From: Haladaptatus litoreus
GTDB lineage: Archaea; Halobacteriota; Halobacteria; Halobacteriales; Haladaptataceae
NCBI RefSeq assembly: GCF_900156425.1
Contig: NZ_FTNO01000001.1
Coordinates: 372,001 to 436,000, forward strand
Length of the DNA stretch: 64,000 nucleotides
Reading direction: 5' to 3'
Shown here: positions 61,351 to 64,000 of the stretch, piece after piece
Layout of the letters: each line of letters starts with the position of its first letter
How positions within the stretch are numbered: the stretch's first letter is position 1
Notes under the pieces: model-generated
What the model saw: the letters and a program-made list of their open reading frames with translations, nothing else
What the model was told of the DNA's origin: nothing
Databases searched by the model: none
Translations under genes and position numbers: made by a program

Positions 61351-61851
61351 TTACTCGCCTTCGATGAGTTCCTGCAAATCGTCGTCGTCGTAATTTATCA
61401 ACAGCCTCGATTCGTCCTTGAACGTCTCCAACACGACCTGCGTCGAGGAATGTTCGACTCCCTCGGTGTGGATGATGTTGTCGATGTACTCCTGTAGGTG
61501 GTCGTGGTCGCGCAGATGAGCGATTATGGTGAACGACTTGTCCCCCAACATGAAGTAAACGGTCTGGACGCCGGAAATGTCCCGAAGGTCGTCGCCGATT
61601 TCCTCGTATCCCGGTCCGTAATCGCTTCGGATCTGCGTTATCGCGGTGAGTTCGAGTCCGAGCTTTTTGGCGTCCAATTTCGAGACGGTTCCCGAAAGAA
61701 TGCCTTGTTTTCGATACTTGTCGAGTCGGTAGTAGACGGTCGAGGTGCTGATTCCGAGTTCGTCGCTTACCTCGTCCACATCGATGTCACCCTCCCGGTC
61801 GAGCCAGCGAAGGATTTTGAAGTCCTTTTCGTCGAGATTGACGTCGGCCAT
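61351..61851 (-). CDS. Lrp/AsnC family transcription regulator
   Basis: Predicted 166-residue regulator. The N-terminal winged helix (DEKDFKILRWLDREGDIDVDE, then LGISTSTVYYRLDKY) is followed by a RAM-type ligand domain (about 70-140, ITQIRSDYGPGYEEIGDDL, then GVQTVYFMLGDKSF). It lies directly upstream of gltB on the same strand with a 230-base AT-rich gap. Its position makes it a candidate controller of glutamate synthesis. Confidence 0.88.
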   Translation of the reverse strand: MADVNLDEKDFKILRWLDREGDIDVDEVSDELGISTSTVYYRLDKYRKQGILSGTVSKLDAKKLGLELTAITQIRSDYGPGYEEIGDDLRDISGVQTVYFMLGDKSFTIIAHLRDHDHLQEYIDNIIHTEGVEHSSTQVVLETFKDESRLLINYDDDDLQELIEGE

Positions 61852-62064
61852 ATCTAACCAATCGTAGTCGGGTTTCTAAAACTTTGCTAAGAATTCGTGG
61901 CTTGGATAAATTTGGACTCTATAGATTTCAACATCTGTCGGAGCAACAGATTGTTCGAAACTGTCCCACAAATACGTTTGAAAATTATACACAGAATGGC
62001 TTATATCTTTATTTTTCAATTCTATCGGAAGCACTGGCGTCGGACGATTCGGACTCTCGTTCGA

Positions 62065-64000
62065 CTATTCGTCAATCAAATGCTGAGTACGTTCCATGAG
62101 AACGTGATGCGTGTTCCGACAGTCCTCGTCACCGGGTGTCCGTTGCTGGTAGCTCCCGTCGGCGTTCATCTCCCAACACTTCCGGTTGTCGTCCCGCATC
62201 ACGTCCAAAATCGTTCGAAGTTCCGACTGTAGTTCCGGACTGGTGACCGGAGCAACCGTTTCGACGCGCTCGTCCAAGTTACGCGTCATCCAATCTGCGG
62301 AGCCGATGAAATATCGTGGGTCGCCGTCGTTTTCGAAGTAGTAGATACGCGAATGTTCGAGAAACCGACCGACGATGCTGTAGACGGTCACGGTTTCGCT
62401 TATGCCCTCCAATCCGGGGCGAAGTCGGCAGATGTCGCGTATGATGAGGTCGACTTCGACGCCAGCCATCGACGCCCGGTACAGTTCTTCGACCATTTTC
62501 GGGTCTTCGAGCGCGTTCATCTTCGCGACGATTTTCGCGTCTCTTCCCTCGCGAGCGAGTTCCGCTTCCGTGCGAATCATTTCCGTGAACCGCTCGCGCA
62601 TGTTTCCGGGCGCGATGAGGAGTTTTCGGTACTCCTCGTGGTGCGTGTGGCCGGTGAAGAAGTTGAACAGTTCGGTCAAATCCTGCCCGATTTCCCGATC
62701 TGCGGTGAGCAGGCCGAGGTCGGTGTACGTTTTCGCGGTTTCGGAGTGGTAGTTTCCGGTTGCGATGTGCGAGTACAGACGAACGCCGTCGTCCTCTTCG
62801 CGGACGACGAGTGCCGTCTTGCTGTGTGTTTTGTAGCCGATAGTTCCATAGGCGACGTGAATCCCCTCCTCTTCGAGGCGCTTGCCCCAATCCAAGTTGT
62901 TCTGCTCGTCGAATCGCGCTTTCAGTTCGACCATCACGGCGACCTGCTTGCCGTTTCGCGCCGCTTCGATGAGGCTCTGGACGACTTTCGAGTCGCTCGC
63001 GGTTCGGTAGAGCGAGAGCTTAATCGCCAGCACGTCCGGGTCGGTTGCGGCTTGGTCGAGGAACTGCTGGACGGTTCCGTCGAAGGAGTGGTAGGGAAGG
63101 TGGACGAGTGCGTCCTGTGAACGAATTTCCTCGAACATGTCGTGGTCTTCGGTCGATGTCAACCGCGGATGCGGTTGTGGCGTCCACGAATCGAGTTTCA
63201 ACTCGGGGGAGTCCAACTTGACTAAATCCATGAAATCGCGGAAATCGAGCGGTGCCCGTCGCTCGAACACCTCCCGCTCCTCGATACCGAGTTGTTCAAT
63301 CAGCAGGTTTCGAACCGTCTCGGGCATGTCCGCCTCGACTTCGAGGCGGACGACCGTGGCGAACCGACGCTCGCGAAGCACTTCCTCTATCATGTCGATG
63401 AGATCTTCTGCGACCTCCTCGTTTTTCCCGACTTCCGCGTTCCGGGTGACTCGGAACGTCGAACAATCGACTATCTCGGTGTTCGGAAAGAGCAAGTCGA
63501 GGTTTGCCGCGACGACGTCCTCCAGCAGAACGAAGGTCGAATCGTCTTCGACCTGTATCAGTCGTGGCCGATTGCCAGGAATCTTCACCCGCGAGAAAGT
63601 TGGCTCTTCGTCCTCGTTTTCCCGCGTCAACACCGCGAGCGACAGACTCAGGTTGGAAATGAACGGAAACGGATGGGCCGGGTCGAACGTGAGTGGCGTA
63701 AGCGTCGGCAAAATGGAACCTTGAAAGTATTCCCGTAGCTCCTGCTGTTCCGATGGAGAGCAGTCGTCGTACGAGACGATGTGAATACCAGCATCGGCGA
63801 GCGCATCGTGAATCACGTCGTGGTAACACGCCGACTGCTGGTCGAACATCTCGCGGGCGGTGTCGAGAATCGCGTCCCACTGTTCGGTCGGAGTTCTGCC
63901 GTCCGGCGTCCGCTCGGTCACGTTCGCGGCCATCTGCTGTTTCAGGCCCCCGACGCGCTTGCGGAAGAACTCGTCCATGTTCGTCGTGAAGATGGAGAGG
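62065..64000 (-). CDS. ppk1: polyphosphate kinase 1, N-terminus beyond window
   Basis: The last 645 or so codons of PPK1, which makes polyphosphate from ATP. The reading frame stays open to base 64000, where LSIFTTNMDEFF matches the conserved start region of the family, so about 40-60 residues lie off the edge. The phosphorylated histidine is in YKTHSKTAL, and the second PLD-like motif is HIATGNYHSETAKTYTDLG. Visible sequence is intact. The M at 63978 should not be taken as the start. Confidence 0.92.
   Translation of the reverse strand, partial: LSIFTTNMDEFFRKRVGGLKQQMAANVTERTPDGRTPTEQWDAILDTAREMFDQQSACYHDVIHDALADAGIHIVSYDDCSPSEQQELREYFQGSILPTLTPLTFDPAHPFPFISNLSLSLAVLTRENEDEEPTFSRVKIPGNRPRLIQVEDDSTFVLLEDVVAANLDLLFPNTEIVDCSTFRVTRNAEVGKNEEVAEDLIDMIEEVLRERRFATVVRLEVEADMPETVRNLLIEQLGIEEREVFERRAPLDFRDFMDLVKLDSPELKLDSWTPQPHPRLTSTEDHDMFEEIRSQDALVHLPYHSFDGTVQQFLDQAATDPDVLAIKLSLYRTASDSKVVQSLIEAARNGKQVAVMVELKARFDEQNNLDWGKRLEEEGIHVAYGTIGYKTHSKTALVVREEDDGVRLYSHIATGNYHSETAKTYTDLGLLTADREIGQDLTELFNFFTGHTHHEEYRKLLIAPGNMRERFTEMIRTEAELAREGRDAKIVAKMNALEDPKMVEELYRASMAGVEVDLIIRDICRLRPGLEGISETVTVYSIVGRFLEHSRIYYFENDGDPRYFIGSADWMTRNLDERVETVAPVTSPELQSELRTILDVMRDDNRKCWEMNADGSYQQRTPGDEDCRNTHHVLMERTQHLIDE

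Noticed and set aside
1..64000. CRISPR array, tRNA/rRNA genes, intact insertion sequence or prophage
   Set aside because: No regularly spaced repeats, no T-loop-like tRNA pattern outside genes, and no transposase, integrase or phage structural gene was recognised. A tRNA or small RNA scan would be needed to exclude them fully.

Overview
The window is chromosomal DNA from a halophilic archaeon (class Halobacteria). Evidence: high GC coding sequence, very acidic predicted proteins, many leaderless genes with a TTTAAA- or TTTATTA-like box about 30 bases before the ATG, ATGA-overlapping operons, and archaeal or haloarchaeal signature genes (transcription factor S, alpha-NAC, glycerol-1-phosphate dehydrogenase, geranylgeranyl reductase, HalOD1 and HalX signalling domains, a Bat-type HTH regulator, PGF-CTERM surface protein, halocyanin-like cupredoxins). 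The genus is not determinable by eye. No rRNA, tRNA, CRISPR array, intact insertion sequence or prophage was seen.

Layout. 0-13.5 kb: flavin reductase/AAC(3)-like pair; divergent 2Fe-2S ferredoxin and geranylgeranyl reductase behind a mirror-image promoter; HalOD1 and halocyanin-like proteins; M20 amidohydrolase divergent from an NhaC antiporter plus TRAM-like protein; uS10 paralogue, NUDIX hydrolase, PGF-CTERM protein, a DUF5787 protein with a PD-(D/E)XK-like motif, enoyl-CoA hydratase. 13.5-20.3 kb: MFS transporter, information-processing genes (TFS, TrmI, NAC, PUA), LabA-like NYN protein, phosphoesterase, and a decayed surface-protein gene. 20.4-26.1 kb: tight lysine operon dapA-dapB-dapD-lysA-dapF-dapE, every junction an ATGA overlap. 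26-34 kb: small membrane and zinc proteins, PQQ-repeat lipoprotein, purB divergent from a purN-purH fusion, alpha/beta hydrolase. 34.5-38 kb: folC-folP fusion and a secreted M23 peptidoglycan-hydrolase-like protein. 38-51 kb: two clusters of ABC-2 type exporters (three ATPases, four permeases), glycosyltransferase, sensors, S9 peptidase. 50.8-56.5 kb: response regulator, Bat regulator, glycerol-1-phosphate dehydrogenase, sugar epimerase, a GNAT-DUF5816 fusion and a frameshifted cupredoxin gene. 56.6-64 kb: glutamate synthase with an Lrp/AsnC regulator, and polyphosphate kinase running off the right edge.

Functional themes: archaeal lipid biosynthesis (glycerol-1-phosphate dehydrogenase, geranylgeranyl reductase with a probable ferredoxin donor), nitrogen and lysine metabolism, purine and folate one-carbon metabolism using fused enzymes, and export.

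Most unusual structure. First, at least six perfect inverted repeats with arms of 13-15 bp and spacers of 0-4 bases lie inside conserved metabolic genes (dapB twice, dapF, purB, folCP, gltB); my rough chance estimate is about 0.01 for the whole window. Second, a dispersed intergenic repeat of about 240-340 bp occurs at 45.2 kb and, with a shorter head-to-head partner, at 53.5-54.0 kb. Third, the ferredoxin/geranylgeranyl reductase promoter carries an identical 14-base box placed exactly 26 bases before each ATG in opposite directions.
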